Shown here: one piece after another, positions 37,369 through 47,740 of the stretch
Layout of the letters: every line of letters starts with the position of its first letter
Numbering within the stretch: the first letter of the stretch is position 1
Assembly (NCBI RefSeq): GCF_902726655.1
Contig: NZ_CACVAN010000001.1
Span: 620,001-684,000, forward strand
DNA: 64,000 nt
Origin: Virgibacillus ihumii
Lineage (GTDB): Bacteria > Bacillota > Bacilli > Bacillales > Amphibacillaceae
Direction: 5' to 3'
Translations under genes and position numbers: made by a program
Notes under the pieces: generated by a model
Databases searched by the model: none
What the model was told of the DNA's origin: nothing
Seen by the model: only the letters and a program-made list of their open reading frames with translations

Positions 37369-38706
37369 ATGAGTTCAGGTTTAACAAAGGAAGAAATTTT
37401 TAAAATAATCGAGGAGGAAAACGTCCGCTTTATCCGGCTGCAATTCACAGACATGCTGGGAATTATTAAAAATGTGGAAATCCCGCTTGGTCAACTGGAT
37501 AAGGCATTTGATAACAAAATGATGTTTGATGGATCCTCCATCGAAGGGTTTGTCCGGATTGAGGAATCAGATATGTATCTGCATCCGGATTTGGATTCTT
37601 TTGTTGTGTTTCCATGGACTTCCGATAAGGGGAAAGTAGCTCGGTTTATTTGTGATATTTACAATCCGGATGGAACACCATTTGAAGGCTGCCCAAGATA
37701 TAATCTGAAACGCAACCTCAAAAAAATGGAGGAATTAGGCTTTGATGCATTTAACATTGGAACCGAGCCGGAATTCTTTTTATTCAAATTGGATGAAAAA
37801 GGAGATCCCTCCCTTGAATTAAATGACCATGGCGGATACTTTGATCTGGCACCTACAGATCTTGGAGAAAACTGCCGTCGTGATATTGTCCTTGAACTGG
37901 AGGAAATGGGCTTTGAAATCGAGGCTTCCCATCATGAAGCAGCTCCAGGACAGCACGAGATTGATTTTAAATACTCCGATGCGGTAAAACATTGTGATGA
38001 TATTCAAACATTTAAGCTGGTTGTTAAAACCATTGCCCGAAAACACAACCTGCATGCCACATTTATGCCCAAACCATTATTTGGCGTAAACGGCTCAGGA
38101 ATGCACGTAAATATGTCCTTATTTAAAGATGGTGAAAATCAATTCTTTGATAAGCAAGGCGAGATGGAACTAAGTGATGTCGCCTATCAATTTACAGCTG
38201 GTGTCATTAAACATGCAACAAACTACACTGCTGTCACCAATCCTATTGTTAATTCCTACAAGCGTTTAGTGCCAGGGTATGAGGCGCCATGTTATGTGGC
38301 ATGGTCAGGAACAAACAGGAGTCCATTGGTTCGGATTCCGTATTCAAGGGGATTAAGTACCAGGATCGAAGTAAGAAGCGTGGATCCGGCTGCCAATCCA
38401 TACATGGCAATGTCGGTTTTACTTGCAAGTGGACTTGATGGTGTGAAGAACAAACTGACACCGCCAACTTCAGTTGATGAGAACATTTATACGATGGATA
38501 AAGCAGAACGCGTTGAAAATGGCATCAAAGATTTGCCGGCTACGTTGATGGATGCTCTGCTGGAATTGGATAAGGACTCAGTGGTTGTCGAAGCATTGGG
38601 TGAACATCTCCATGAACACTTCATGGAAGCAAAAGAAATTGAATGGGATATGTTCCGTACGACTGTTCATCCATGGGAACGGGAGCAGTATTTAGCAAGT
38701 TATTAA
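37369..38706 (+). CDS. glnA: Glutamine synthetase type I
   Basis: 445 residues behind CTAGGAGG. It has the latch motif [13 protein letters not shown] (about 49-61), the [16 protein letters not shown] active-site block and ATP-binding segment, and ends in [13 protein letters not shown]. It makes glutamine from glutamate, ammonia and ATP. The adenylylation-loop tyrosine region of enteric enzymes is absent. Control is by feedback inhibition and by binding to GlnR/TnrA, as in other Firmicutes (GS-I alpha). The C-terminal end is intact. Confidence 0.98.
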   Translation: MSSGLTKEEIFKIIEEENVRFIRLQFTDMLGIIKNVEIPLGQLDKAFDNKMMFDGSSIEGFVRIEESDMYLHPDLDSFVVFPWTSDKGKVARFICDIYNPDGTPFEGCPRYNLKRNLKKMEELGFDAFNIGTEPEFFLFKLDEKGDPSLELNDHGGYFDLAPTDLGENCRRDIVLELEEMGFEIEASHHEAAPGQHEIDFKYSDAVKHCDDIQTFKLVVKTIARKHNLHATFMPKPLFGVNGSGMHVNMSLFKDGENQFFDKQGEMELSDVAYQFTAGVIKHATNYTAVTNPIVNSYKRLVPGYEAPCYVAWSGTNRSPLVRIPYSRGLSTRIEVRSVDPAANPYMAMSVLLASGLDGVKNKLTPPTSVDENIYTMDKAERVENGIKDLPATLMDALLELDKDSVVVEALGEHLHEHFMEAKEIEWDMFRTTVHPWEREQYLASY

Positions 38707-39292
38707 CACCGGTATAATACGGTTTTAATGTGGGGTGTATTCATTATAATGCATTGATTAATGGATTTCACCCCAAATTCACCCCAAAAAAGTATAAAAA
38801 ATTAATTTAAAATATCGTCCATGTAAGATTCAAATTGGGCGGTATTTTTCTGTATCATTTTCTTTCAACTTTTCCAATTGCATCTATATTAAAATACTTC
38901 TAAGAACGAATCTTTTTGCGAAAACAAATAATACATTTGTGTAAGTATAATTGTGAGCGACAAGCGATGGGACTGACACTAAATAGTCACTTATGAAGTG
39001 GCTTTTGGGGTCAGTCTCTTCTTTTTTACTGAAAAGAAATGGTATTAGTATTTGGGGTATTATTGGAGATAGTAACACTTCTGTATAAAGAAAGGGCGTG
39101 GAAATTTGAGTATAGAACAATTTCCCTTTGAATACCTCTCAGACTAGCACCAAATCGTTAAGTAAATTTCATTTGAGAACTTTTTAAGAATTAAATGAAT
39201 TTCTGAATTGTATGATTTGAATTAATCATGTAAGATTGAGAACATTATATAATTTAATGTGAATCAAAAAAAGTGTACGAAAGGATGTGACT
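38707..39292. other. 586-base gap between glnA and the Nramp-like gene
   Basis: No supported gene. A weak hairpin ACCG/CGGT with T-rich tail (38709-38730) may end glnA. At 38768-38788 the sequence CACCCCAAA is repeated in tandem (TTTCACCCCAAATTCACCCC). A nested hairpin lies at 38968-39018. The rest is AT-rich with a drop in codon-like structure. This is the least conserved stretch of the window and could mark an old insertion or deletion boundary. Confidence 0.55.
38968..39027 (+). terminator. Nested hairpin with T-tract
   Basis: Outer arms GGGACTGAC and GTCAGTCTC (38969-38977, 39010-39018) enclose an inner stem CACTT / AAGTG, and TTCTTTTTT follows. It looks like a terminator, yet no gene ends just upstream on the plus strand. 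It may be a leftover of a lost gene or a repeat of its own. Confidence 0.6.
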
Positions 39293-40546
39293 ATGGAGGC
39301 CAAACAATCAGTTGTAGAAAAATCGGAGAAAAGGAAGTTATCGTTCATCGGACCTGGTCTGGTTGTAGCTGTGGCTGGCGTCGGTGCTGGTGATTTAGTT
39401 GCTGCCCTTGTAGCGGGTGCTGATTTTGGGCTTATGTTATTATGGGCAGTTATTTTAGGTGCATTTTTAAAATACGTTTTAAATGAAGGTGTAGGGCGCT
39501 GGTATTTAGCAACAGGACAAACCATTTTACAAGGATGGCGGTCCTTGGGAAGCTGGGTGTCAGGATATTATGTAGTCTATGTTGTCTTATTTGGCCTTAT
39601 TTATGGTGCTGCTGTGACATCTGCGTGTGCTCTGTTTATATCAGCACTATTTCCGGTATTACCTGTATGGGGTTGGGCAATCATCCATGCATTGGTTGGC
39701 CTTGTAGTGGGATGGTTTGGAGGATATCAAAATTTTGAACGTATTATGCAGTTTTTTGTTATTGTGATGTTCATTACCGTGGTAGGCTCAGCGATATTGG
39801 TTTTTCCAAGCATTGGAGAATTAGCGAACGGGTTGATACCCAGAATGCCAACGGGTTCATTTTTACAAACCTTAGGACTGATTAGTGGTGTAGGCGGTGC
39901 TGCTTCCATCCCCTATTATTGCTATTGGATACGCGAAAAAAATTGGTATGGTGGTTCATGGATTCCTACTATGCGACTTGATTCTGCAGTAGCATATATT
40001 ATTACAGGGATATTTTGCTTTGCGCTTATGATAGTAGCCTATCAATTTTTATATGGTGCAGGGATATCGATTTCAGGAAGTGAAGGACTTGTCACAATGG
40101 CTGAAATTTATGGGGAAAGGTTCGGAACTGTAGCTACTTGGTTACTTCTTATTGGGTTCTGGGCAGCTGCGTTCACATCTTTGCTTTCCGCTTTTAATGG
40201 GCTTCCTTATATTTTCACAGATTTTGTTCAATTATTAAAGAACAAAGATAAAGACTCAAATCGTGATATTTCCGAACAGGATCCTGCTTATCGTGCTTAC
40301 TTGCTTTGGCTGACGTTTCCGTCCATGTTGTTTTTATTTGTGGACGATCCAGTTTTACTTGTTATGATTGGACTGGCATTTAGTGCAACAATTCTCCCCT
40401 TTCTTGCCATTACATTAATGTTGCTTTTAAATTCGAAAAAGGTAGTAAAACAATATCGAAATGGGATAGCCAATAACCTTATTTTAGGGGCGATCATTGT
40501 TATTTTTGTGGCTCTTGCAGCAATAGAGATATACAACACTTTTTGA
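39293..40546 (+). CDS. Nramp-family transporter, non-canonical metal-site motifs
   Basis: 417 residues from the ATG at 39293, with AAAGGA 7 bases upstream. It is a polytopic protein with about 11 hydrophobic spans that aligns by pattern with Nramp/MntH. Where canonical Nramps have DPGN in the first span, this reads GAGD (within VAVAGVGAGDLVAALVAG). Where they have the MPH motif in the sixth, this reads ASIPYYCYW. The Asp, Asn and Met metal ligands are therefore missing. The substrate is probably not a typical transition-metal ion. No neighbours suggest one. Confidence 0.8.
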   Translation: MEAKQSVVEKSEKRKLSFIGPGLVVAVAGVGAGDLVAALVAGADFGLMLLWAVILGAFLKYVLNEGVGRWYLATGQTILQGWRSLGSWVSGYYVVYVVLFGLIYGAAVTSACALFISALFPVLPVWGWAIIHALVGLVVGWFGGYQNFERIMQFFVIVMFITVVGSAILVFPSIGELANGLIPRMPTGSFLQTLGLISGVGGAASIPYYCYWIREKNWYGGSWIPTMRLDSAVAYIITGIFCFALMIVAYQFLYGAGISISGSEGLVTMAEIYGERFGTVATWLLLIGFWAAAFTSLLSAFNGLPYIFTDFVQLLKNKDKDSNRDISEQDPAYRAYLLWLTFPSMLFLFVDDPVLLVMIGLAFSATILPFLAITLMLLLNSKKVVKQYRNGIANNLILGAIIVIFVALAAIEIYNTF

Positions 40547-40655
40547 ATAGAAGATCGATGATGTTTTGTTATATGAGTTTGACAAAAAATACAGTGGGCC
40601 TGAAAAAATATCCGTTGTCAGTTTGCATGGAAATGTATAAAAATAAACCATTTAG

Positions 40656-40700
40656 AAACACCGCAAAGAGTATAATCTGCGCGGTGTTTTAATTTGAGTA
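40656..40700 (+). terminator. Terminator after the Nramp-like gene
   Basis: Perfect 9-base stem AAACACCGC / GCGGTGTTT (40656-40664, 40681-40689) with TTAATTT after it, about 110 bases past the stop. Confidence 0.8.
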
Positions 40701-40782
40701 AACATTATAATTAGTAAAGTATTTAATCGTTTTTATTTTTTATGTTTTGTTTGTCAATGATAAAGATGAAGGAGGTGTTAAA

Positions 40783-40938
40783 ATGGCAAAGGATGTACTT
40801 TGCGAGGTAAATAATTGTACTTATTGGGGCGATGGCAATATTTGTAACGCTGACCGGATATATGTTGTTACCCACAAACAGTCGAAAGCCAGAACAACAG
40901 AGGAAACCGATTGCAAAACGTTTGAACCTAGAAGTTAA
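40783..40938 (+). CDS. DUF1540 cysteine-rich small protein
   Basis: 51 residues from the ATG at 40783, behind AAGGAGGTG. The DUF1540 pattern is complete: C-x4-C-x-Y-W..GNICNA..I.V..T..TDC.TF, with four cysteines (C7, C12, a third in NIC and a fourth in DCKTF) that probably bind a metal. DUF1540 proteins are common in spore formers and their function is unknown. It has an independent ribosome site and stands alone between two transporters. Confidence 0.85.
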   Translation: MAKDVLCEVNNCTYWGDGNICNADRIYVVTHKQSKARTTEETDCKTFEPRS

Positions 40939-41313
40939 AGAGTAAGTCACTTCAAGTTCAGATGAAAGCTAATTTTAATTAGGGGCGTGTTGGAGAATTT
41001 TATATTCTTCAGCACGCATGATTGTTAATGTCCTTAACGGAGTTGCAAGATTTCGAACAGCTTTAAATCATGAATAACTACTCCGTACATAAATATAAAC
41101 TTGTATCCTTTGAATTTTACTGTTCAAAGGGTTTTTGTTGGCAAATAAAGTATAAAATCCTTTCTTACTGATAAGTGAAACTATGGCTGTCACCTAAAGG
41201 GTTGGTGAAACCAAGTTTTCTAATGACAAATTTTCATTATTGACTTTTACGCAGTGATGTATTAGCCTTTAAATTAATTCCGAGTAAATTTATGAGAAAT
41301 GGAGGCTATAATT
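40939..41313. other. Intergenic region before the YeeE/YedE gene
   Basis: 375 bases without a supported gene. A strong stem GCGTGTTGGAGAAT / ATTCTTCAGCACGC (40985-41017) lacks a T-tract but may be the end of the DUF1540 transcript. A small stem CCTTTGAA / TTCAAAGG (41107-41130) followed by GTTTTTGTTG is terminator-like. A copy of the dispersed hairpin repeat lies at 41150-41223. Confidence 0.6.
41150..41223 (+). repeat. Dispersed hairpin repeat, copy C
   Basis: CCTTTCTTACTGATAAG matches the left part of copy A, and CCAAGTTTTCTAATG matches its right end. The central stem is GGCTGTCACC / GGTGAAACC (41185-41194, 41204-41212). Its sequence differs from copy A, but it still pairs, with one bulge. 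Confidence 0.7.
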
Positions 41314-42558
41314 ATGGCGATTCCAAGTAATGTCATGAAAGATGCGAGTGGAGAGAAGCATCCATCTCTGCCGTCTCCCCAAAAAACGAAGATTACAATC
41401 GGAATAATGATTATCGCACTATTAAGTTATGCAATTATGACTACTGCAGGGCTTAAGAATACAATGACAATGTGGGTCGGGCTGCTTTTGGGTATTACTC
41501 TATTTCATGCCCGTTTTGGTTTTACCTCGGCTTTCAGAAGGCTAATGTCAGTTGGCAATGGGCAGGCAATGCGTGCGCACATGATTATGATGGCTGTTGC
41601 CTGTACATTATTCGCTCCTATATTATCAATGGGATTAGGATTTTTCGGAAATGACCCATCAGGATATGTTTCCCCTGTTGGAACGAGTGTTGTTGTAGGT
41701 GCTTTTATATTTGGAATAGGCATGCAGCTTGGCGGTGGATGTGCATCCGGAACACTATATGCGGTTGGCGGAGGTCGTACTGCAATGTTCGTAACACTGC
41801 TTGCATTTATTGTTGGTTCTGTGCTGGGAGCATGGCATTGGAATTTTTGGGTTAATGAAACACCATCATTTCCGGCAATTTCACTGGCAACCAGTACGGA
41901 TTTGGGGTATGTTGGTGCCTGGGCTGTACAGATCATTCTTTTTGGATTGATTTTCGGGGCTGCATACTATTTTGACAAAAAACGAACACCACCTGTTATA
42001 AAGCCGGTGCCAAGTGAAAAAGGCTGGGTTCGAATACTGCGTGGATCGTGGCCGTTATGGGTTGCGGCAATTCTATTAGCGGTTTTTAATGCATTAACGT
42101 TATTGGTAAGAGGTACCCCTTGGGGTGTTACATCTGCTTTTGCTCTGTGGGGGTCCAAAATAGCAATGTTCTTCGGCATCGATGTCACCGAATGGGTTTA
42201 TTGGTCCGGCGAACGTGCCGCTTCATTGGATCAATCTGTTCTTATGCACTCAACAAGTGTCCTGGACTTTGGCGTTATTCTTGGCGCCTTTTTGGCTTCA
42301 ACTGCCGGAGGTATTTTTACGCTTAGAAAGATTGGATTGAAACGAATTTCAGCTGCGGTAATTGGCGGTATCCTGATGGGGTATGGTTCAAGGATTGCCT
42401 TTGGATGTAATATCGGTGCGTATTTTGGCGGGATTGCTTCATTCAGCCTTCATGGTTGGGTTTGGATGATTATGGCACTTGCCGGTACTTTCCTCGCGCT
42501 TTATTTACGACCGTTGTTTGGCATGTCGGTACCAAAGCCGAAAGACACATTTTGCTAG
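41314..42558 (+). CDS. YeeE/YedE-family (TsuA-like) sulfur-compound transporter
   Basis: 414 residues from the ATG at 41314 behind GGAGG. It has about 10 hydrophobic spans and the two diagnostic repeats GGGCASGTLYAVGGGR (about 140-160) and FGCNIGAYFGGIASFS (about 370-385), each with one conserved cysteine in the pore. Characterised members take up thiosulfate by passing it along these cysteines. No TusA-like partner gene is adjacent. Thiosulfate is therefore a family-based inference. The gene converges on lexA with a shared terminator. Confidence 0.88.
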   Translation: MAIPSNVMKDASGEKHPSLPSPQKTKITIGIMIIALLSYAIMTTAGLKNTMTMWVGLLLGITLFHARFGFTSAFRRLMSVGNGQAMRAHMIMMAVACTLFAPILSMGLGFFGNDPSGYVSPVGTSVVVGAFIFGIGMQLGGGCASGTLYAVGGGRTAMFVTLLAFIVGSVLGAWHWNFWVNETPSFPAISLATSTDLGYVGAWAVQIILFGLIFGAAYYFDKKRTPPVIKPVPSEKGWVRILRGSWPLWVAAILLAVFNALTLLVRGTPWGVTSAFALWGSKIAMFFGIDVTEWVYWSGERAASLDQSVLMHSTSVLDFGVILGAFLASTAGGIFTLRKIGLKRISAAVIGGILMGYGSRIAFGCNIGAYFGGIASFSLHGWVWMIMALAGTFLALYLRPLFGMSVPKPKDTFC

Positions 42559-42573
42559 TTTAATAGATACGAA

Positions 42574-42612
42574 AAAGCATCCGTCAGCAGTAAAATGACG
42601 GATGCTTTCTTA
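42574..42612. terminator. Bidirectional terminator between yeeE-like gene and lexA
   Basis: Perfect 13-base stem AAAGCATCCGTCA / TGACGGATGCTTT (42574-42586, 42596-42608), with A-rich left and T-rich right flanks, so it can serve both converging genes. Confidence 0.92.
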
Positions 42613-42613
42613 A

Positions 42614-43237
42614 TTAGTGAATATTTCGGTATAATCCAATTACCTTGCCAAGTATTGTTACATTTGGATAGATGAGCGGGTCCATTGTAGCATTCTCCGG
42701 CTGCAGACGAATATGGTTCTTTTCCTTAAAGAATCGTTTAACCGTTGCTTCGTCCTCCTCCGTCATGGCAACAACAATATCTCCATTTTGTGCTGTGTTC
42801 TGCTGTTTTACAATCACCATGTCACCATCCAAAATACCAGCTTCAATCATACTTTCACCTTCTATGACCAGAACAAATAAATTGTCATCTGGTCCGGCAC
42901 TTGAACTGGGCAGCGGTACAAATTCCTCAATATTTTCCACAGCAGTAATCGGTAAACCAGCTGTTACTTTACCTATTACTGGCGCATAGCGTGCTTCTTC
43001 CTGCGGTATGTTCATATCTTCGGATAGATCCAAGACTTCGATTGCTCTTGGTTTTGTTGGATCCCTTCTGATAAATCCCTTGCTTTCAAGTCTGGCTAAA
43101 TGGCCATGTACTGTCGAACTGGATGCAAGTCCCACAGCTACTGCAATTTCACGAACGGAAGGTGGATATCCTTTTTCTTTTACCTGTTCCTTTATATAGT
43201 CGAGTATTGCCTGCTGCCTCTTGGATAGTTTGTTCAT
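42614..43237 (-). CDS. lexA: SOS repressor LexA
   Basis: 207 residues. The N-terminal winged helix (about 1-65; [22 protein letters not shown]) binds the CGAAC-N4-GTTCG boxes. The cleavage site is A93-G94 (VTAGLP), with the serine/lysine dyad S129 (GESM) and K167 (TVKRF). RecA filaments trigger self-cleavage. It is transcribed away from the SOS peptide and yneB, and the gap between them carries LexA boxes, so LexA controls itself and that divergent unit. Confidence 0.98.
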   Translation of the reverse strand: MNKLSKRQQAILDYIKEQVKEKGYPPSVREIAVAVGLASSSTVHGHLARLESKGFIRRDPTKPRAIEVLDLSEDMNIPQEEARYAPVIGKVTAGLPITAVENIEEFVPLPSSSAGPDDNLFVLVIEGESMIEAGILDGDMVIVKQQNTAQNGDIVVAMTEEDEATVKRFFKEKNHIRLQPENATMDPLIYPNVTILGKVIGLYRNIH

Positions 43238-43299
43238 CTATTAAACACCTCGCGCATAGTATTTATTAATGATAGTTTATCATTAAAATTTAGGGAAAG

Positions 43300-43313
43300 C
43301 AAACATTCGTTCG
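43300..43313. promoter_or_regulatory. LexA box proximal to lexA
   Basis: CAAACATTCGTTCG; read on the minus strand it is CGAACGAATGTTTG, matching CGAAC-N4-GTTYG fully. It lies 63 bases upstream of the lexA start and should mediate autoregulation. Confidence 0.85.
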
Positions 43314-43321
43314 AAAAAAGG

Positions 43322-43377
43322 TTGACAAGATCATTTGTTCGTATATAATGAAATATAGAGATGCGAACAGAGGTTCT
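43322..43377 (+). promoter_or_regulatory. Promoter and LexA boxes for the SOS peptide-yneB unit
   Basis: TTGACA (43322-43327) and TATAAT (43344-43349) with a 16-base spacer form the promoter. CGAACAGAGGTTCT (43364-43377) matches the LexA consensus with one mismatch, just after the start of transcription. AGATCATTTGTTCG (43328-43341) is a weaker second site inside the spacer, with one good half-site. Confidence 0.85.
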
Positions 43378-43404
43378 AAATTTACGATGAAGGGACTGAT
43401 AAAT

Positions 43405-44156
<752 letters not shown>

Positions 44157-44185
44157 ATCTGCTCTATATAAAAGGTAGTATTGAG

Positions 44186-44219
44186 AGGCAGGAACACCAA
44201 TATGTTCTTGCCTTTTTTC
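44186..44219 (+). terminator. Terminator after yneB
   Basis: Perfect 11-base stem AGGCAGGAACA / TGTTCTTGCCT (44186-44196, 44203-44213) followed by TTTTTCT. It separates yneB from ynzC. Confidence 0.92.
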
Positions 44220-44333
44220 TAATGTCAGATATTATAAATGAAACAATACCTTATTAAGGAAGACTTCGGCACTCATTACAAATTTGGGTTGAATGCCGGG
44301 CTTATCCAATATGCAGTGACCAGGAGGGTTTGC

Positions 44334-44567
44334 ATGATTTCAAAAGAAAAATTGAATCGTATAAATGAGCTTGCTAAAAAATCAAAAGAATCAGGACTGA
44401 CTGACGCTGAAAAAGCGGAACAAAAAGAGTTAAGACAGGAATATTTGAAGAATGTCCGCAAATCATTTAAAAATCAATTCAAGTCGATGACTGTGATGGA
44501 CCGCGAAGGCAATGATGTCACACCAAAAAAAGTGCGGGATTTACAGGAACGTAATAAAAAGCATTGA
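44334..44567 (+). CDS. ynzC: DUF896 family protein YnzC
   Basis: 77 residues from the ATG at 44334 after CAGGAGG. An open frame extends 32 codons upstream but has no ribosome site. The DUF896 (UPF0291) helical hairpin is clear ([24 protein letters not shown]), followed by a basic tail. It is a soluble protein of unknown function, sometimes SOS-linked because of its place after yneB. Here a terminator divides them. Confidence 0.92.
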   Translation: MISKEKLNRINELAKKSKESGLTDAEKAEQKELRQEYLKNVRKSFKNQFKSMTVMDREGNDVTPKKVRDLQERNKKH

Positions 44568-44714
44568 TTGGTTATTGGTAATTGTCCCAATGGTGCTCCG
44601 GATTTGACGTAGCATATATATCAATGGGCTCCTGAAAAAACTTGTTACGAGTATGTTTTCGTTATAGAATAAAAAAGGATACAAACAAGAATTGAATCGG
44701 AAAGGGGAATTTCA

Positions 44715-46718
44715 TTGTCACAGAACACAGAACAACTATCGATTAATACAATTCGTACCTTGGCAATTGATGCTATTGAAAATGCCAATTCAGGTCACCC
44801 GGGCTTGCCGATGGGGGCTGCCCCTATGGCCTATACGTTATGGACCGACTTTATGACCCACAATCCGAAAAACTCCAAATGGTTTAACCGTGACCGTTTT
44901 GTATTATCGGCTGGTCATGGCTCCATGCTGCAATACGGTTTATTGCATCTGTCCGGTTATGACGTAACGATTGATGATTTAAAATCATTCCGTCAGTGGG
45001 GCTCTAGAACACCAGGACACCCGGAGGTTCATCACACAGATGGTGTAGAGGCAACCACAGGACCACTTGGACAAGGACTTGCTATGTCAGTAGGGATGGC
45101 GATGGCCGAGACACACTTAGCTTCCCTTTATAATAAAGAGGATATCAACATTGTCGACCATTACACGTACGCAATTGTGAGTGACGGCGATCTGATGGAA
45201 GGTATTTCACATGAGTCTGCATCCCTTGCAGGCCATTTGGGGTTAGGTAAACTCATCGCGTTGTATGATTCCAATGACATTTCGCTTGACGGTGACTTGG
45301 ATCGTGCATTTTCCGACGATACGGAAAGCCGCTTCAAGGCATATGGCTGGCAGGTTATTCGCGTAGAAGATGGTAATAATCTGACGGAAATCCGCAATGC
45401 GATTAAAGAGGCAAAAGAAAACACGGAACAACCTACGTTAATCGAGGTTAAAACGGTTATTGGCTATGGTTCGCCAAACAAATCGGCTTCTGCTGCTTCA
45501 CATGGTGCTCCACTTGGTGCGGATGAAGTAAAATTGACAAAAGAATATTATAAATGGACACATGATGATTTTCATGTGCCGGAAGAAGTATATGCTGACT
45601 TTAATGAAAAAATCGGAAAAGATGGAGCAGACGCTGAGGATAATTGGAATGCTCTATTTGCTTCCTATAAAGAAAAATATCCCGACGCTGCGAGGGAACT
45701 GGAACTTGCGATGAAAGGTGAACTGCCGGAAAACTGGAACGAAAATCTTCCCGTCTATGAGGCCGGGAAAGATTCTGCAGCAACCAGAGCCACTTCAGGA
45801 GAGGTACTCAATGAAATTTCCAAAGCTGTTCCGTATTTCTTTGGGGGCAGTGCAGATTTGGCAGGTTCCAACAAAACAACGGTTAAAAATGAAGAAGACT
45901 TTTCGTTGCAAAATCACGCAGGTAAGAACATCTGGTTTGGTGTTCGTGAATTTGCTATGGCTGCCGCAACCAATGGAATGGCATTGCATGGCGGATTAAA
46001 AGTATATGCCGGTACTTTCTTTGTATTCAGTGACTACATGCGCCCGGCAATTCGTCTATCGGCAATTATGAATACACCAGTGACGTACGTGTTTACACAC
46101 GATTCGATTGCAGTAGGGGAAGATGGTCCAACTCACGAACCAATCGAACAGTTGGCGTCACTCCGGGCAATGCCTGGCCTGTCATTGATTCGTCCTGCAG
46201 ATGGAAATGAAGTACAGGCAGCCTGGAGACTTGCACTTGAGGCAGAAGACAAGCCGACGGCCCTGGTACTGACCAGACAGGGACTGCCTACACTGAAAGG
46301 TACACAGGAAAATGCATATGAAGGTGTCAAAAAAGGTGCTTATGTTGTAAGTAAATCAGATAAAGAAACACCTGATGCATTACTACTTGCGACTGGTTCT
46401 GAAGTGCAGCTTGCTGTCAAAGCAAAAGATGCACTGAAAGAAAAAGGTATTGATGTGAATGTTATCAGCATGCCGTCCTGGGATCGTTTTAACAGCCAGG
46501 ATCAGGCATATAAAAACAATGTGATTTTGCCGAAAGTGAAGAATCGTGTTGCGATCGAAATGGCATCACCATTTGGATGGGAACGTTATGTTGGTGAAAA
46601 CGGAAAAGTGATTGGCATTGATACATTCGGTGCTTCAGCTAAAGGTGACAAAGTGGTGGAAGAATATGGTTTCACCGTTGAAAATGTAGTGCAGCAAGTC
46701 GAATCATATGTAGACTAA
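44715..46718 (+). CDS. tkt: Transketolase
   Basis: 667 residues from a TTG at 44715, 9 bases after AAAGGGG. It has the thiamine diphosphate motif [19 protein letters not shown] (about 155-190), the conserved N-terminal SGHPGLPMG and the pyrimidine-domain block [15 protein letters not shown] with the GEDGPTHEP loop. It moves two-carbon units in the pentose phosphate pathway. The locus after ynzC is as in B. subtilis. Full length. Confidence 0.97.
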   Translation: MSQNTEQLSINTIRTLAIDAIENANSGHPGLPMGAAPMAYTLWTDFMTHNPKNSKWFNRDRFVLSAGHGSMLQYGLLHLSGYDVTIDDLKSFRQWGSRTPGHPEVHHTDGVEATTGPLGQGLAMSVGMAMAETHLASLYNKEDINIVDHYTYAIVSDGDLMEGISHESASLAGHLGLGKLIALYDSNDISLDGDLDRAFSDDTESRFKAYGWQVIRVEDGNNLTEIRNAIKEAKENTEQPTLIEVKTVIGYGSPNKSASAASHGAPLGADEVKLTKEYYKWTHDDFHVPEEVYADFNEKIGKDGADAEDNWNALFASYKEKYPDAARELELAMKGELPENWNENLPVYEAGKDSAATRATSGEVLNEISKAVPYFFGGSADLAGSNKTTVKNEEDFSLQNHAGKNIWFGVREFAMAAATNGMALHGGLKVYAGTFFVFSDYMRPAIRLSAIMNTPVTYVFTHDSIAVGEDGPTHEPIEQLASLRAMPGLSLIRPADGNEVQAAWRLALEAEDKPTALVLTRQGLPTLKGTQENAYEGVKKGAYVVSKSDKETPDALLLATGSEVQLAVKAKDALKEKGIDVNVISMPSWDRFNSQDQAYKNNVILPKVKNRVAIEMASPFGWERYVGENGKVIGIDTFGASAKGDKVVEEYGFTVENVVQQVESYVD

Positions 46719-46730
46719 GCTATATTGCAG

Positions 46731-46766
46731 GATGGCCTTCCTTCAGGGAGGTCATCTTTTATATTT
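46731..46766 (+). terminator. Terminator after tkt
   Basis: Imperfect 11-base stem GATGGCCTTCC / GGGAGGTCATC (46731-46741, 46746-46756) followed by TTTTATATTTT. Confidence 0.85.
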
Positions 46767-46854
46767 TGACAAAACTAGTGCTTATTTGCTACGGGTTATG
46801 ACAAAATTTAAAAATGAAATGCGTATAATAGAAAGTAAATGAGGAGGGATTTTG

Positions 46855-47313
46855 TTGAATCAATACAGCATTTACTGGATAAAAGAAGAATTTGCGCATC
46901 ATTTTTTTCATAAAAGTCATATCCTTTACCGTTTTTTAAGAGCGTATCAAATAGAAGAAAACCGGGAAGACCTAAAAAATCAGTTTGAATTTATAACAAA
47001 CCCTTTTCCTAAGAAAGAGCTGATTGCCCATCTTTCACACAACAAATCTGATAATGTACATGTGAGCTGGCAGGAAAGCAACGTGGAAATTTGGAAAGAT
47101 ATGCAATATATTTCTTTACATATTCATCAAAAACATATAAACTTTCGTAGTGAGATATTGCATGATGCCGAAAATTTGCTGTTTCCGGCACTCCGACTAT
47201 TTCAGCCGGTGTTATTTATTATGAGTAATAATGTGGATCATTACGGTTGGTTATCTCCGGTAATTCAAAGAAAAAGGGACAAGACTGAACAAGTATTGTA
47301 TTCTTATCTTTGA
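46855..47313 (+). CDS. sirA: SirA (YneE), sporulation inhibitor of DnaA
   Basis: 152 residues from the second of two adjacent TTG codons (46855), 7 bases after GAGGAGG. The N-terminal pattern YSIYWIKEEFAHHFFHKSH and the C-terminal HYGWLSPVIQRK match SirA (B. subtilis has YLIKEEFANHYF and YGWLNPVKER). SirA is made under Spo0A control and binds DnaA domain I to stop new rounds of replication in sporulating cells. The middle is poorly conserved in the family, which is consistent here. The locus between tkt and yneF is right. Confidence 0.85.
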   Translation: MNQYSIYWIKEEFAHHFFHKSHILYRFLRAYQIEENREDLKNQFEFITNPFPKKELIAHLSHNKSDNVHVSWQESNVEIWKDMQYISLHIHQKHINFRSEILHDAENLLFPALRLFQPVLFIMSNNVDHYGWLSPVIQRKRDKTEQVLYSYL

Positions 47314-47358
47314 TTTACTATACTGTATGAGGGACAACACGAAGGAGGAAAGTTTGCT

Positions 47359-47580
47359 ATGGATGTAATTTGGGTTGTACTAATAGCTGTCGTTGCATTA
47401 ATTGCCGGTGTTGCGCTTGGATTCTTCATCGCACGAAAATATATGATGAACTATTTGAAGAAAAACCCACCAATTAATGAACAGATGCTTCGTACATTAA
47501 TGATGCAGATGGGCCAGAAGCCATCACAAAAGAAAATTAATCAGATGATGCGTTCGATGAATAATCAGCAGAACAAATAA
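47359..47580 (+). CDS. yneF: UPF0154 membrane protein YneF
   Basis: 73 residues behind GAAGGAGG. One N-terminal span (about 3-25) is followed by a basic cytoplasmic tail with the conserved [17 protein letters not shown] and MMRSMN segments. It is widespread in Firmicutes, and its function is unknown. It follows sirA by 45 bases. Confidence 0.93.
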   Translation: MDVIWVVLIAVVALIAGVALGFFIARKYMMNYLKKNPPINEQMLRTLMMQMGQKPSQKKINQMMRSMNNQQNK

Positions 47581-47606
47581 CAAGCACTTATACTATATGT
47601 GTGCAT

Positions 47607-47645
47607 ACCCCCTTGTTTCGGAATGGTAACAAGGGGTGTTTTCGT
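47607..47645 (+). terminator. Terminator after yneF
   Basis: 11-base stem ACCCCCTTGTT / AACAAGGGGTG with loop TCGGAATGGT, followed by TTTTCG. Confidence 0.85.
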
Positions 47646-47740
47646 ATAGCGAAGTGTCGGTTTATTGTCAAAATCAATTCCTTTCCATTTTGTTTGCATC
47701 TGCTAAAATAGGTGAAAGAAGGAGTTGGGAGGGGTTTACG

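Noticed and set aside
38884..39120. Minus-strand frame of 78 codons in the glnA-Nramp gap
   Set aside because: It is interrupted in meaning by the nested hairpin at 38968-39018, shows no family pattern and lacks a ribosome site.
44238..44333. 32-codon N-terminal extension of YnzC
   Set aside because: No ribosome site at the upstream ATG. The DUF896 protein begins at the ATG behind CAGGAGG.
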